Notes: generated by a model from the letters alone, not told the origin. A stretch of DNA of 64,000 nt from Vombatus ursinus (GCF_900497805.2 NW_020954550.1:35757577-35821576), one strand, 5' to 3'; counted from the first letter of the stretch, positions 1 through 10,222 are shown. Numbers and translations are program-made.

Positions 1-43
<43 letters not shown>
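1..43. repeat. (AC)n microsatellite
   Basis: Pure AC dinucleotide run that is cut by the window edge, so its full length is unknown. Confidence 0.98.
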
Positions 44-44
<1 letters not shown>

Positions 45-235
45 CATGGTAGCATAGTGTCTTGAACATCATAGACATCTGATAAATGTTTGTTGAACTG
101 AAATGAGTTGAATTGACTTCTACTCTCCCTTCCTTGACAAAGCTGACCTATCCTGTGTCCCATTCCTCTAGATGATAGCTGACCACTTTCTGAGGGGTCA
201 GCTACTTAATCAAATAATTATACCATGACAACAAT

Positions 236-318
236 TGGAGAAGCAGTAGAGTACAGTGAAAAAGCAAAGGATTTATAGTCAACATGTATCTGAGCTTAAA
301 TCCTTCTTCCACTAAGTC
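236..318 (+). mobile_element. MIR-type SINE, 5' half
   Basis: The order 'agcagtagagtacagtg...gcaaaggattta...ccttcttccacta' follows the 5' half of a MIR-type CORE-SINE. It is diverged and stops where the antisense L2 begins. Confidence 0.5.
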
Positions 319-1069
319 AACAAATGTTTATTAAGCATTTACTATGTGCCATTTACTATATACTGGCGATTCAAAGAAAGGCAAAAATATAGTTCTTGTC
401 CTCAAGAAGTCCGTATTCTAATGGGGCAGATAACATGCAAGTTGTTATGTATGTACAAAGTATATACAGTGAGAGCAGAAGGCAATATCAGAGGGAAGGC
501 ACTGGGCAGTCAGTAAGCATTTATTAAGCTCCTAGTATAAGTTGGGTAAATTGGTGATAATCAATGGATGGAAGGGACTAGTATTAAGGAAGATCAAGAA
601 AGGCTTCCTGCAGAAAATGGAATTTGAGAAGGGACTTGAAAGAAGCTGGGGAAGCCAAGAGGCAGAGATAAAGAGATTATTGCAGATGGGGGAACAGCCA
701 GTGCAAATATGGAGTCTGGAGATGGAGTGACTTATGTGAGGAAAGGCAAGGAGGCCAGTGTCACTGGACTGCAGAGTATATGAGGCAGGGGAGTAAAGTG
801 GAAGAAGATTGGAAAGGTAGGAGGGAGTCAGGTTGTGAAGGGTTTTGAATATCAAACAGAGGAAGGCCTTCTGCAGAAAGTGCTATTTGTGCTGAGCCTT
901 GGAGAAGGCCAGGGAAGGCATGGAAACAGCCAAGTGTAAAGGGTAGGAACATCAAGAAGGCCAGTGTTACTGGATTGTAGATAGCATAAAGGCGAGTAAA
1001 TATAAGAAGATCAGAAAGATAGGAAAGGGACAGTCTATGAAAGATCTTAAATGTCAAATAGTGAGTTTG

Positions 1070-1134
<65 letters not shown>

Positions 1135-1425
1135 AGAGAGAGAGAGGGAGAGAGGGAGAGGGAGAAGGAGTCAAACTTGAACTTTAGGAAAATTACTTTG
1201 GCAGCTGAGTGGAGAATGGATTTGAGTAGGTTTGTGGCAAGGTCATCAATCAGAAGGCAATTGTAATAGTACAGGAGAGAAGTCATTTTTGAAAGCCTGC
1301 TCCACAGTGGTGGCCACGTGAGTGGAGAGATGGAAATGTGTATGGGAGATATTATCAAAGTAGAATTGGTAAGATTTGGCAAGAGAGTTGGATATGTGAG
1401 GCAGGTGATAGTGAGGAGTAAAGGA
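315..1425 (-). mobile_element. L2 LINE (CR1 superfamily) 3' part, antisense
   Basis: The left edge is the L2 3' end read backwards (aacaaatgtttattaagca...). It continues into the C-terminal ORF2 region. On the minus strand, 532-855 and 761-1174 encode pieces such as FKTLHNLTPSYLSNLLPLYSPA and FHRLSLSYLSDLL, matching the L2/CR1 C-terminal 'HGLAPSYLSDLL' signature. The 3' segment occurs twice in tandem (about 601-862 and 863-1062), and a GA tract has expanded inside it. The copy has many stops and is dead. Confidence 0.88.
1072..1170. repeat. (GA)n microsatellite
   Basis: About 60 bases of pure GA followed by interrupted GA/GGGA. It lies inside the antisense L2 and probably grew from a purine-rich part of it. 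The Arg-Glu and Ser-Leu repeat frames across it are artefacts. Confidence 0.97.
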
Positions 1426-1430
1426 TGTCA

Positions 1431-1582
1431 GCCTCAGTTTATTCATCTGTAAAGTAAGTATAGCAATAGCACCTAGATCACAGGCTAATGTTGGGAATCA
1501 AATGAGGTAATAGATACCAAATATTTTACAAACCTTAAAGCATTATGTAAATAAATGTTGGTCATTACTATTATTATTACAT
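1431..1582 (+). mobile_element. MIR-type SINE, 3' half
   Basis: Reads 'cctcagtttattcatctgtaaagtaagtatagcaatagcacct' then an L2-like 'aataaatgttggtcatta' end. This is the MIR order from core to tail. Confidence 0.8.
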
Positions 1583-2111
1583 CCTGTAAGTGAAACCTGT
1601 TTAGACTTGTCTAGACCTGAAAGGACAACAACATGCATGCTTCTGAAAACAAGATGGTAAGAGGCAGAGATGGGGAGTAGGAAGGCTATAGGCTGGAAGC
1701 AAAACCAATGTCTTGTGAAGTTCTGTTTGCTCAACCCAGGCCACCTTCAGGAGAGATATGGCAACTCCCTCCTTCCTCCCAAGGGAGTCCTGAGTTACTA
1801 CTTTGCTTCCAACACACTGATCCAGCATGGTGATATGTGAGTGAAAAAGCCCTGAGTGAAAGCACTGGGAACCACTGGCTTAGACCACGGAACTTTACCT
1901 TTCCTGACTCTTTGGGTGACTGATGTGGGAATTCAGAGTGTTATGGGCTGGGAATGTGTAGATTGGTTGCATTGATATTGACTTATTATGATTTATTTCT
2001 AATACTATGTCTACGACTAAAAGTATTGGAATTTAATACCTCACTAAGAAAATTTGTGCATCAATTGGTCCCCCAGTTCTTTATACAATGTATTCTTGAA
2101 AGTATCGTTGT
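1583..2111. other. No recognised feature
   Basis: No repeat, motif or convincing open frame was seen. The short frames at 1543-1828 have no family features. Confidence 0.5.
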
Positions 2112-2292
2112 TCTGAATCATAGATTTCAAGCCAGAAGGGAATCCTCACAGGCCATCTGGTCCAACTCTCCCATTTTACAGGTGAGAAAACTGAGGCCCA
2201 AAGAGGTAAATGTCTTAACCAAGATCATTAAGGTGATAAGCAGCAGAGCTATTACTTGAACCTAGGTCCTCTGGCTCCAAAATAAACATTCT
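2112..2292 (-). mobile_element. MIR3/THER-like SINE, antisense
   Basis: Antisense of the MIR3-like order: 'aatcatagatttcaagccagaaggg', 'catctggtccaactc', 'ttttacaggtgagaaaactgaggc' and 'gaacctaggtcctctgg'. Confidence 0.75.
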
Positions 2293-2770
2293 TTTCTCAA
2301 CCTGTCACTGCCTTCTAAGTAGGTGATGGGAAACCTTGCCAGGAATTTTGCTGGACGATACAAACCCACCATCTAGACTGATGAAAGAACCTGGTATCTG
2401 CAAAAACGGTCAAATCCAGGGGTTGAGCGACAGTTATCTGCTCTTGAGTCTGAGAGAGGCAGAGGTTTTGATAGACGTTCCACAGTGCCCTCTGGTGTTG
2501 AGTATTGTGTATTACACAAGCTAGAAATGTTTGGATTACTAGGACCATTGGGGTGATTAAGTTGATGGATCAAGAAAAGCTTAGGTAAATTCAGAGAAGG
2601 CTGCCAACCAGCTGGACACCCAATGATGATGATTTTTTTCAGCCACAGCATCTATATAGTGAAAAGGGTACTAGATATGGGAGTCAGGACAGTAGTGACC
2701 AAAAAAAGTGATCTGAGACTAAAGATATTTAGATTCTAATCACTAGCCTGCCACTAATACGCTTATCTAG
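2293..2770. other. Mostly unrecognised; weak MIR trace
   Basis: 2293-2655 holds nothing I recognise. 2659-2760 has a very diverged MIR-like 5' half on the plus strand (gggtactagatatgggagtc...cctgccactaata). Confidence 0.35.
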
Positions 2771-3150
2771 CATCACAGAAACAGAATCAGAAGGGAAAGG
2801 GACTTGAGAAGTCATCAAATCTAACACCTTCATTTTATAGGTGCAGAAACTGAAGCTAATTGAGGTAAAGACATCTGCTCTAGGTCACACAACTAATTCT
2901 TTTCACAGCATTTGAACTCAGAAGTTTTCTTTTTCTTTTTTCTTTGGCAGGGGGCTAGGCAATGGGGTTACGTGACTTGCCCAGGGTCACACAGCTAGTA
3001 AGTGTTAAGAGTCTGAGGCTAGATTTGAACTCAGGTCCTCCTGACTCCAGGGCTGGTGCTCTATCAGCTGCACCACCTAGCTGCCCCCAAAGGTTTTCTT
3101 GATTCCAAGCCTGGTCACTCCATCCACAGCACCACCTCGCTGTTGTTTAG
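2771..3150 (-). mobile_element. MIR3-like SINE, antisense, split by a SINE
   Basis: 2771-2931 and 3088-3150 together read as an antisense MIR3-type element (gggacttgagaagtcatcaaat, aggtgcagaaactgaag, ggtcacacaac, ccatccacagcaccacc). The tRNA-headed SINE at 2932-3087 interrupts it. Confidence 0.65.
2932..3087 (-). mobile_element. tRNA-headed marsupial SINE, A-tailed type
   Basis: Complete antisense copy. It has a T-rich start (the A-tail), 'ggggttacgtgacttgcccagg', a B-box-like 'agatttgaactcagg' and the terminal head 'ccacctagctgcccc'. The flanks 'aagttttct' and 'aaaggttttctt' look like a TSD. Confidence 0.9.
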
Positions 3151-3171
3151 CCTCAGTTTCATCTTCTTTAA
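3150..3171 (+). mobile_element. MIR3-like SINE 3' half, first piece (continues at 4252)
   Basis: 'cctcagtttcatcttctttaaaa' is cut by the L1 insertion and resumes at 4252 as 'tgaggggattggactggatgacc'. The join restores the usual MIR3-like sequence. Confidence 0.7.
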
Positions 3172-3998
3172 AATTTCCCAATTGGGGCAGCTTAACCCCA
3201 ATTGCCCTCACATAAAAAAAAATCCCCAATCGATAAATGGTCAAAGATTTGAACAGATAGTTTTCCAATGAAGAAATCAAAACAAGTTAAAGTCATTCAA
3301 AAATGCTCTAAATCATTACTTATTAGAGAAATGAGCATTAAAACAACCTTGAGATATCATTTTACACCTACCAGATTGGCTAAAATGGTAGAAGAGGAAA
3401 GCAACAAATGTTGGAAGGGATGTGGAAAAATTGGGACACTAATTCATTGTTGGTGAAATTGTGAACTGATCCAACCATTTTGGAGAGCAATCTGGAATCA
3501 TGTGTAAAGAGTTATTAAACTACCTATATAGTTTGACTCAGCAATACCACTACTTGGTCTATTTCCAAAGATGATTAAGGAAAAATGAAAAGAACCTATA
3601 TGTTCTAAAATATTTATAGCAGCTCTTTTTGTGGTGGCAAAGAACTGGAAATTGGAGGGATGCCTATCAATTGGGGAATGGCTGAACAGGTTGTGGTATA
3701 TGATTGTGATGGAATACTATTGTGCTGTAAGAAATTATGAACGCAACGATTTAACAAAAACATGGAAAGACTTGCACAAAATAATGAAGAGCAAAATGAG
3801 CAGAACCAAGAGAACATTGTGTATAGTAACAGCAATATTGTTTTAAGAATGACTTTGAGTGAATAAGTCATTTTAACTATTATAAATACCCAAATTAACT
3901 ATAAAGGACATATGAAGAAAGACGCTATCTGCATCCAGAGAAGGAAATGATAAATAGAAGTATGTATAGAATAATTTATATTCTTATTAATTCTATTA

Positions 3999-4029
<31 letters not shown>

Positions 4030-4251
4030 CATACACACAAACCTATTTGTGTCTAATGGTAGCCATCTCTAGGGTGGGAGGAGAGGGAGGGAAGAAAAAA
4101 AAGAAATGTATGTGAAAATTTTATTTTGTTTTTAAAAGGAATAGCAAATTGTACATAATAGATTTACAGTTTCATGTGCAATCATCTTTTTTATTGCACT
4201 ATGTTATGGAAATGCTTGTTTTATTCCATAAATTAAAATTTAAATTAAAAA
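3172..4251 (+). mobile_element. L1 LINE, 5'-truncated 3' end
   Basis: Carries the end of ORF2 and the 3' UTR in sense. Recognisable pieces are 'tgttggaagggatgtgg', 'aaagaactggaaattggagg' and 'ttggggaatggctgaacagg', the family's usual C-terminal order. The frame at 3631-3846 (VAKNWKLEGCLSIGEWLNRLWY) is part of this region. It is broken and dead. It inserted into the MIR3-like element and has itself taken a short SINE remnant and an AT run (4002-4029). Confidence 0.9.
3184..3222 (+). mobile_element. Internally deleted A-tailed SINE remnant
   Basis: The SINE head 'ggggcagct' joins directly to the SINE tail 'taaccccaattgcc' plus an A-run, so the whole middle is missing. The flanks 'tttcccaatt' and 'tccccaatc' look like a worn TSD within L1. 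Confidence 0.65.
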
Positions 4252-4318
4252 ATAAAATGAGGGGATTGGACTGGATGACCTCTAAGGTTGCTTGCAGTTC
4301 TCACAATCTATGATTCTT
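4252..4318 (+). mobile_element. MIR3-like SINE 3' half, second piece
   Basis: 'ggactggatgacctctaagg' and 'tctatgattct' are the standard MIR3-like 3' end. It continues the element begun at 3150. Confidence 0.75.
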
Positions 4319-4706
4319 TCCCTTCTTTGATTGTCTCATTCCTTACTCCCTTCCTGAGGAGATCTCATCTATTTCAGAATACAAGTGACTTGCCTGTGTT
4401 GCCCAGGACATATTTCTCCATCATCAGGTCAGATTTTGTATAACATCAGGAATTCTGTCTTTACTGTCATGACAAGGGAAAGTAAATGAGATGTAGCAAA
4501 GCTGCTGCCTGCAAAATCAACAGGGTGACCTAGAACCTGGGATATCTCAACCCCTTTCTACCACCAAAACTCCAAAGTTGGAGGAGACCTGAGCTCTCCA
4601 TACAAGGCTGTACATTATATTCTTGCAGTAGGGTAAATGGGTGGAAGTTGCAGGGAGGCAGATCTAGGCTTGGTTATAGGAAAAAAAAATTGCTAATAAT
4701 TAGAGC
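4319..4706. other. No recognised feature apart from a paralogous stretch
   Basis: 4319-4362 resembles 6800-6856 beyond the MIR3-like end (see findings). The remainder shows no repeat, motif or open frame of note. Confidence 0.5.
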
Positions 4707-4930
4707 CAGGAATGTGCTGGTAAATGTTAACAACTTGTTCTAAAAAAAATGCCCACTTCACACTTGTTTAATCTTCATTATCAAGATTTTCTCCATCACT
4801 TTCTTAAGTCTAGACAATCAACAAAATAAATCAAGCCCTGCTTCTGATTTCTTAGGTTTTAAATGTTCACACCGAAAATTTAACAAAGCGGCTCTAATGG
4901 CTGGTATGAGCTGGCTATAGCACACCACTG
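4707..4930 (+). mobile_element. hAT-type MITE, family 1, copy 1
   Basis: Nonautonomous DNA transposon of 224 bp. The left end 'caggaatgtgctgg' and right end 'agcacaccactg' are terminal inverted repeats. The flanking 8-mers 'attagagc' and 'atgagagc' match at 7 of 8, the TSD length of hAT elements. Further copies lie at 5139, 32549 and 59558. Confidence 0.85.
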
Positions 4931-4959
4931 ATGAGAGCTATTCCAAAGTGGATTAGGCT

Positions 4960-5112
4960 TTCTCAGGAAGTACTGAGTTCCCTGTTAGAAGTCTTCACGC
5001 AAAGGCTATGTGAGCACTTAGGGATAGATGTCGTACAGAGGGCTTTTATTCAGGTATGAGCTGAATCAGGGTCTCTGAGGTTCCTTTCAACACCGAGGTT
5101 CTCGAGACATCG
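4960..5112 (+). mobile_element. L3/CR1-type LINE, 3' end
   Basis: 'gttccctgttagaagtcttc', 'aaggctatgtgagcact' and 'ctctgaggttcctttcaa' follow the CR1/L3 3' region (gaggtcttcaagcagaggctgg... aaggtcccttccaa). Confidence 0.6.
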
Positions 5113-5138
5113 CTACAGAGTCAGAAGAGACTCTGCCA

Positions 5139-5383
5139 CAGGGTTGCACTGGAGCCAGCTTTATCTAGTGTGTATGAGAGATGATTGTTAAATTTTTAGT
5201 GTGTGCATTTACACCTTAGAAGTCAGTAATCACTACAAATCAGGACTCAATTTGTTTGGTTAATTGTCTAGACTTAAGAATGTGTTAATGATGTAGATTA
5301 AATTTAAAAGTGTGTGCACCTAGGGTTTTTTTGGGGGGGGGAGGGGAGATCCCAGTTGTAAAACATTGACCAGCACACCCCTG
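5139..5383 (-). mobile_element. hAT-type MITE, family 1, copy 2
   Basis: Antisense copy. The body 'caccttagaagtc...caaatcaggactcaattt...gtctagacttaag' matches copies 1 and 4 reversed, and it ends in 'ccagcacacccctg'. A G-run near 5330 is expanded. I see no clear 8-bp TSD. Confidence 0.8.
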
Positions 5384-5521
5384 TATTGCTCTATAAACAT
5401 TGCTTGAACTCAGCAGGAGTGCAGTAGGAGGCTCAAGGAATGAAGTCATTAACAGACTGGAGTCCTGGGGACTGTAGGCAAATAAGAATAATAATAATAA
5501 CAGGCATAGTAAAAATAATAA

Positions 5522-5975
5522 TTCAATAAACATTTATTAAGTGCCTACTATGTGCCGGGCACTATGCTAAAGACTGGGGATATAAATAAAAAATTAAAGA
5601 CAGTCCCTGACCTCAAGAAGATTACAATCTGATGGGGGAAGACAATATACAAAAGGAAGCTGAGAAGAAGGGGTCTACCAAGGGGAGCTAGGCACAGGGG
5701 TATGATGTTCCCTGGAGTCAAAACCAAGCAGAGCTGCTGTTGGAAAATAAAGAGTTTACCTGAAAAATTCTGAGCCTTCTGTAAAGGAGGGCCTGGGGAA
5801 GAAATTTATTCCTTCAGCCTCCAGCCCTCCAATCAGAGGAGAGAGGCAACTGAGGATGCTGAGGAGGTGTTGGGTATCAAAAGCTGAGTCAATCTGCATG
5901 ATGATGACATTTTAGGGAATCAGCTTATCTTGGGGAAGGCATGATGTTCTAAGGAGACTAAATCAAGCAGAGTCA
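5522..5975 (+). mobile_element. Unclassified repeat family A, copy 1
   Basis: Starts as an antisense L2-like end (ttcaataaacatttattaag...gggcactatgctaaag, tcaagaagattacaatct), then 'gacaatatacaaaagg'. The 300 bp body is not L2 as I know it and includes 'ctccagccctccaatcagagg' and 'cttggggaaggcatgatg'. The body matches copy 2 at 12896 closely. It has no coding capacity. Orientation is as drawn. Confidence 0.75.
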
Positions 5976-5980
5976 CTGGT

Positions 5981-6087
5981 GGATGATTATGGTAATGATG
6001 ATGGTGATGATGATGGTGATGATGATAATGGTGATGATGAGGATGATGATGATGGTGATGGTGATGGTGATGGTGATGGTGATGGTA
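5981..6087. repeat. (GAT)n/(GATGGT)n microsatellite
   Basis: Interrupted GAT and GATGGT units. The minus strand reads as a poly-His frame and the plus strand as poly-Asp/Gly. Both are artefacts. Confidence 0.97.
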
Positions 6088-6182
6088 ACTGCCATTTGGA
6101 TAATACTTTAAGGTTTGCACAACGCTTTACATTCATTATCTCACTTGAGCATCACAGCAGCCCTTAACTCCTGTAGCAATTT
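6088..6182 (-). mobile_element. MIR-type SINE core, antisense
   Basis: 'actttaaggtttgcacaacg', 'ttacattcattatctcactt' and 'catcacagcagccct' follow the antisense MIR-type core. Confidence 0.75.
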
Positions 6183-6337
6183 CTGGGACGGTGTTTTTAA
6201 AGGAAAACTGAGTTCTGATCAAACCTTACCTTCAGCACCATGTCAAGGAAAAAAAGTGGAATCCCATGGCTGCCATCACTTCCCCATTCACAGGGATCAA
6301 TAGAAACTCACCTTATTAGCTTTAGCCATTCATTGAC

Positions 6338-6405
6338 AATTACCTGGATACTGATTCCAGACCTGCCACTTAATACCTGACTGACCTTGGTCAAGTTCCT
6401 TCATT
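6338..6405 (+). mobile_element. MIR-type fragment
   Basis: 'cagacctgccacttaatacc' and 'ctgaccttggtcaagttcc' are the MIR middle portion. Confidence 0.6.
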
Positions 6406-6465
6406 TTTTGGAACTTGGTTGTGATGTCCTCAAGGAGGCCTTGCAGACTATTATATGAGAAAATT

Positions 6466-6660
6466 CAGGAGTTCTTAACCTAGAGTCAATGAACTTAAAA
6501 ATTTATATTTTGATAAGTGATTTGAAATACACTTAGCAAGTATATTTAATTAAAACTGGTTTCCTTTGTAATCTTACATGTTTTATTGCATTTAAAAATG
6601 TTATTTCAAGAAGGGCACCATAGACTTCATCAGACTCTAGAAAAAAGGGGTCCATGTCAC
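6466..6660 (+). mobile_element. hAT-type MITE, family 2, copy 1
   Basis: Begins 'caggagttcttaacctagag' and carries 'tggtttcctttgtaatctta', 'tttattgcatttaaaaatg' and 'gacttcatcagactctag'. The worn right end runs into a MIR3-like element. Other copies are at 23346, 48799, 50325 and 52752. Confidence 0.75.
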
Positions 6661-6800
6661 ACAACTAAAATTTTTTTCACAAGACTCAAACTCAGAGGTT
6701 TTCTTAACTCACCAGTCTGTTTAACCTCACTTTCCTCTTCTGTAAAATGAAGGGGTTGGACTGGATGACCTCTAAATTCCCTTGCAGTTTTCACATTCTA
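6661..6800 (+). mobile_element. MIR3-like elements, paralogue of 2868-4318
   Basis: An antisense half (aaactcagaggttttctt) followed by a sense half (cctcttctgtaaaatgaagg, ggactggatgacctctaa, attctatgattcc). The arrangement repeats that of 2868-4318 without the SINE and L1 found there. Confidence 0.7.
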
Positions 6801-6897
6801 TGATTCCAATCCTTCTTTGGTTGTCTCATCCCTCCTACTCCCTCCTTGAGGACATCACAGGCATGATAGGTTATTATTAAGAACCCAAGGACTTCAC

Positions 6898-6947
6898 TAA
6901 GTGATCTCTAAGGTCTCTTCCTGCTCTAATATTCTATGATTTTGAAT
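6898..6947 (+). mobile_element. MIR3-like 3' tail
   Basis: 'tgatctctaaggtctcttcc' followed by 'attctatgattttgaa' is the MIR3-like 3' end. Confidence 0.5.
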
Positions 6948-8199
6948 CCTGAAGTGATCCAGCTCCAGTCTAGAAAGAGTTGTTGGAGAAATGAGGCTCT
7001 GAGCTGGGGAAGGAATTCATTGTACAGCAATCTCTCTACTACAACAGAGACCAAACCTCCCAGCTTGCTTCATGTTTCCAAGGCTCCATTTTCCTTATCT
7101 CTTACTAGAGTCTGCTCTCCCTCAGTTTGCCTCCCTATAGAGCTGCTTGTCTCTATTCCCTGATAAAAGAGTTAAAATCAAGGTCATAGAATTCCATGTG
7201 GATCCCAAGGGTGGACAGGAAGCAGTGACTAGGGAATACTGGAAGGTGAGGGGAGCCAAAGTGCCACCAGATAAGTCTCTGCATCTCTAAGTTCAGGCAC
7301 CACTTGAAGGAACCAAGCTCAGATGTCAAGAGCTACCATATTTGAAGCAGAATCCCTAACACAAAGACATGAACCCCAAATTTCATCTTTGGGTGTGTGG
7401 AATTCAAAGTGTGAAGGAGGATGTGTTTCCATTAGGATTCAGGGTGTTCCAAGAAGCATCACCTTAAATCCCCCCTTCACCCCTTATCTTCCCCACTTTC
7501 ATGACCTGACTCTAAAACTCTAACTCTCAAACCTTTCAGAACCACCAGGAGGCAAAGAACAATCCTCTGCAGCCCCTCATACATTCATGGACAAGAAATA
7601 AAAAGTCCTGAACTTTCCACAGTATCACACTCTAAATGGGGAGTGAAACTGGAAGTCAACACAGAGCAAACTCTGGGTGTCACCCTTCATTTTCTGGCTC
7701 TGTTTAAAGGCATTGGTTTAATTATTGAAGGAACAGAGAGCCTCATTGTTATTTAACATTTATAGTGATAAAATGGAGTCACAGATGAGGAGAAAATCAG
7801 GGAAATTGATGATCTGACCTGGAAAATTTTGTGGTTTATCAGCATTTCAATAGTGAGAAACATGCTAAATATGTGACCTTTAACCATTATTGGTAAAATT
7901 TTAAAGATAAGAATTTTACTACAGTTATGCTTAGAAGTAAAATATCATAGAACAACACCTTCTTGATTGATACTTATCTTTAATTAACCAGAGACTGTAA
8001 TGTTCCATGACTTGAAATCATCCACCAATACCAGTAGAATACTAGTATTAAAAAGATGAGCCTTTATTTTTTGGGAGAAATTTGAGGTCATTAAAGGAAT
8101 TTTGTAATTTCCTGAAGGCCATCCAGGCACAATCTCATCTACTTGTTCATTTCTGGAGAAGTGCATGGTGGGAATGAGGCAGATCTGATATGTAACACA
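6948..8199. other. No recognised feature
   Basis: 1.25 kb without a repeat I can name, a plausible exon or a long open frame. It may be unique sequence. Confidence 0.5.
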
Positions 8200-8445
8200 T
8201 AAATGAAAAAGATGGGTTGGTCACTTATATGGTGAGAGTGAGGGGTAACAGGTAGACAGATGTGCACTACACTAGTATCCTTATAATGTCAGAAAGAAGC
8301 CAAGAAGGCCCCCAGGACATTGGGTGGACCCTGTGAGCCAAATGGACAAGAATCTTAAAGGATGGGCAAGAATGGATGGGTTGAAATTTGAATCATTGGA
8401 GAGAATATCCATGACTATGAGACCACAGAACCATTGTAGTATTTA
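8200..8445 (+). mobile_element. RTE-clade LINE, ORF2 C-terminal fragment
   Basis: 8291-8442 stays open and reads RKKPRRPPGHWVDPVSQMDK followed by NLKGWARMDGLK. The 'RRPPGxWVD' block is typical of the C-terminus of RTE/BovB-like ORF2. Upstream pieces in other frames (MGWSLI) fit the 'RWxGHxxR' block that precedes it in RTE. It is truncated at both ends. What I do not see is the RTE 3' tail. Confidence 0.6.
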
Positions 8446-8589
8446 AGGAATACAACGTCATTGCATTGGGACTGGGAGCTATAATATTCTGTTGCCAGGC
8501 TGATGCTGTCCTTGACACTCACCTACAAAAAATGTTAGGGGGCTGGGGACCCACTTCATCCTGGAAATAGCATAGATTCTGGTTCTTCC

Positions 8590-9015
8590 TCTTCTATCCT
8601 TCCCTACCCAAATCCAGAGCCAACACCTGATGCTTCCACCTTTGCAATAGCTCTCAAATCTGTCTTCTCCTATTCATTTCTACTACTACTACTCCTCAAG
8701 GTCAGACTGTCCTCAACTTACTTCTTTTCTGGATGATCTTGTATTCCTCATGTCAGTACATTCTATATAAACTGTTGCCAGATTAATCTTCTGAAATCAC
8801 TCACCTGTTCAAAAACTTTCAATGACTCACCATGGCTTACTGCAGAAAGCCCAAACTCCTCTGGCTTTTAAAGCCCTTCCTAATATAGTCCCCAAGCTAC
8901 ACCTGCAGTCTCTTCTCTTAGCACTCTGACATTCGTCCAACACTATAGTCAGACTGGACTGTTTATTGTATTTCAAAAACACCATTCACTCTCCTGTCTC
9001 TGCCTCCACCCATTC
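8590..9015 (+). mobile_element. L2 LINE ORF2 fragment, sense
   Basis: Carries the L2 C-terminal DNA order in sense: 'gccagattaatcttctgaaa', 'tcacctgttcaaaaactttc', 'aaactcctctggcttttaaa', 'gcccttcctaatatagtcc' and 'cactctgacattcgtccaac'. It is broken throughout. Confidence 0.75.
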
Positions 9016-9109
9016 TATTCCTTAAAAAAAAAAAGAATAACCTCCCGCTTCTGACTTTGACTATCAAAATCTTACCCATTTTAAAGCAATTAAAATGTTA
9101 CTCCTGGAC

Positions 9110-9290
9110 AGAATGCTGGACTAGGAGTCCGATGTACTCAGTGCAAATCCTGTCTTTGCCACTTGCTACCTCTGTGACCTTGGGCAAGTTCATTTTTCTC
9201 TCTAGGTCTCAGTTTCCTCATCTGAAAAAATGAGAAGGTTGGACCCAATGACCTCTAGCATCTCTGTCAGTTTTAGGTTTTTTGATCATT
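9110..9290 (+). mobile_element. MIR3-like SINE, near full length
   Basis: 'gaatgctggactaggagtcc', 'gtgaccttgggcaagttc', 'cagtttcctcatctg' and 'aatgacctctagcatctc' run in the right order. Confidence 0.8.
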
Positions 9291-9440
9291 CACTTCTACC
9301 AGTAAAATATTATTGAACAGTTCTGAAATGACTCAAAAAACCAATAAAAATGGATATTTTAAAATATACATTATATAAATGTTCTGTTATACTAACTTTT
9401 AAATGTTATACTAACATTTAAAACACACACAAAATAAAAT

Positions 9441-9520
9441 TAAAATTGTGCATAGTGAATGTCTATACACAGAGAAATCTGACCTCTGCTAAAATTCTTT
9501 TATGAGGCAGCTAGTGGTAC
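9441..9520. repeat. Left arm of an inverted repeat
   Basis: The reverse complement aligns with 10681-10760 over about 78 bases at roughly 80-85% identity. The shared block includes 'tttctctgtgta-agacattc' plus the SINE head 'ctagctgcctcataaa'. Confidence 0.8.
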
Positions 9521-9740
9521 AATAGATAGAATATTGGACTGAGAGTCAGGAAGACTTGAGCTCAAATTTAGCCTCAGACATTCAATAGTTGTGGGACCCT
9601 GAGCAAGGCACATAAACTTTGTCTGCTTCAGTTTCCCCATCTGCAAAATAAAAACAATAACAGCACCTACCTAAGATAAGATAAATATAAAATGAGATAA
9701 GATTAAAGAAGTAAAGAGCACTTAAAATTCAAAAACATTT
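9503..9740 (+). mobile_element. tRNA-headed SINE with MIR-type core
   Basis: Head 'gaggcagctagtggtacaa', B-box-like 'gagctcaaatttagcc', core 'cagtttccccatctgcaaaa' and a worn AT-rich tail. Confidence 0.8.
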
Positions 9741-10002
9741 TATTAATTAATGATTTTAAAACTCTTTTTTGCTTTTGAGAGCCATGTGAGGAATTACATT
9801 TCATTATTTTAGAAAAATGCCCGTGCACGTCCTGTGAGTTAGAGAAGACATAAATAATAATTACTTGTTAATAATTAGTTATTCAGTTAATTTGATCAAT
9901 TTGTCAGCTAAGCAAGTGATTTTTTAAAAAGTCACTTCTATTGAAAGATACAAACCAATTAAATGATAGGTAATAAGAGCCAATGAGCACAATAATCGCT
10001 AA

Positions 10003-10222
10003 CATTTATATAACCCTTTACAAATATTACTGTATTTTATCGTATTAGCCCTAGGAAGTAGGTGCTATTATTATCCTTTTTTCCAGATGAGGAAACTAAG
10101 GCAGACAAAGGTTATGTGGCGTGTCCATATTTCCACAGCTATTGAGTATCTGAGACTGGATTTGAATTCAAGTCTTCCTGAATCCAGATCCAATATTCTC
10201 TCTACTACATCACCTTTATTAA
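10003..10222 (-). mobile_element. MIR-type SINE, antisense
   Basis: 'gctaacatttatataaccc', 'aggtgctattattatcc', 'agatgaggaaactaaggc' and 'ttgaattcaagtcttcctg' follow the antisense order. Confidence 0.85.

Noticed and set aside
1051-1382. Arg-Glu-rich and Ser-Leu-rich open frames
   Set aside because: They run through the GA tract within an antisense L2 and have no independent support.
5920-6120. Poly-histidine minus-strand open frame
   Set aside because: It is a translation of the GAT microsatellite, with no conserved sequence outside the repeat.
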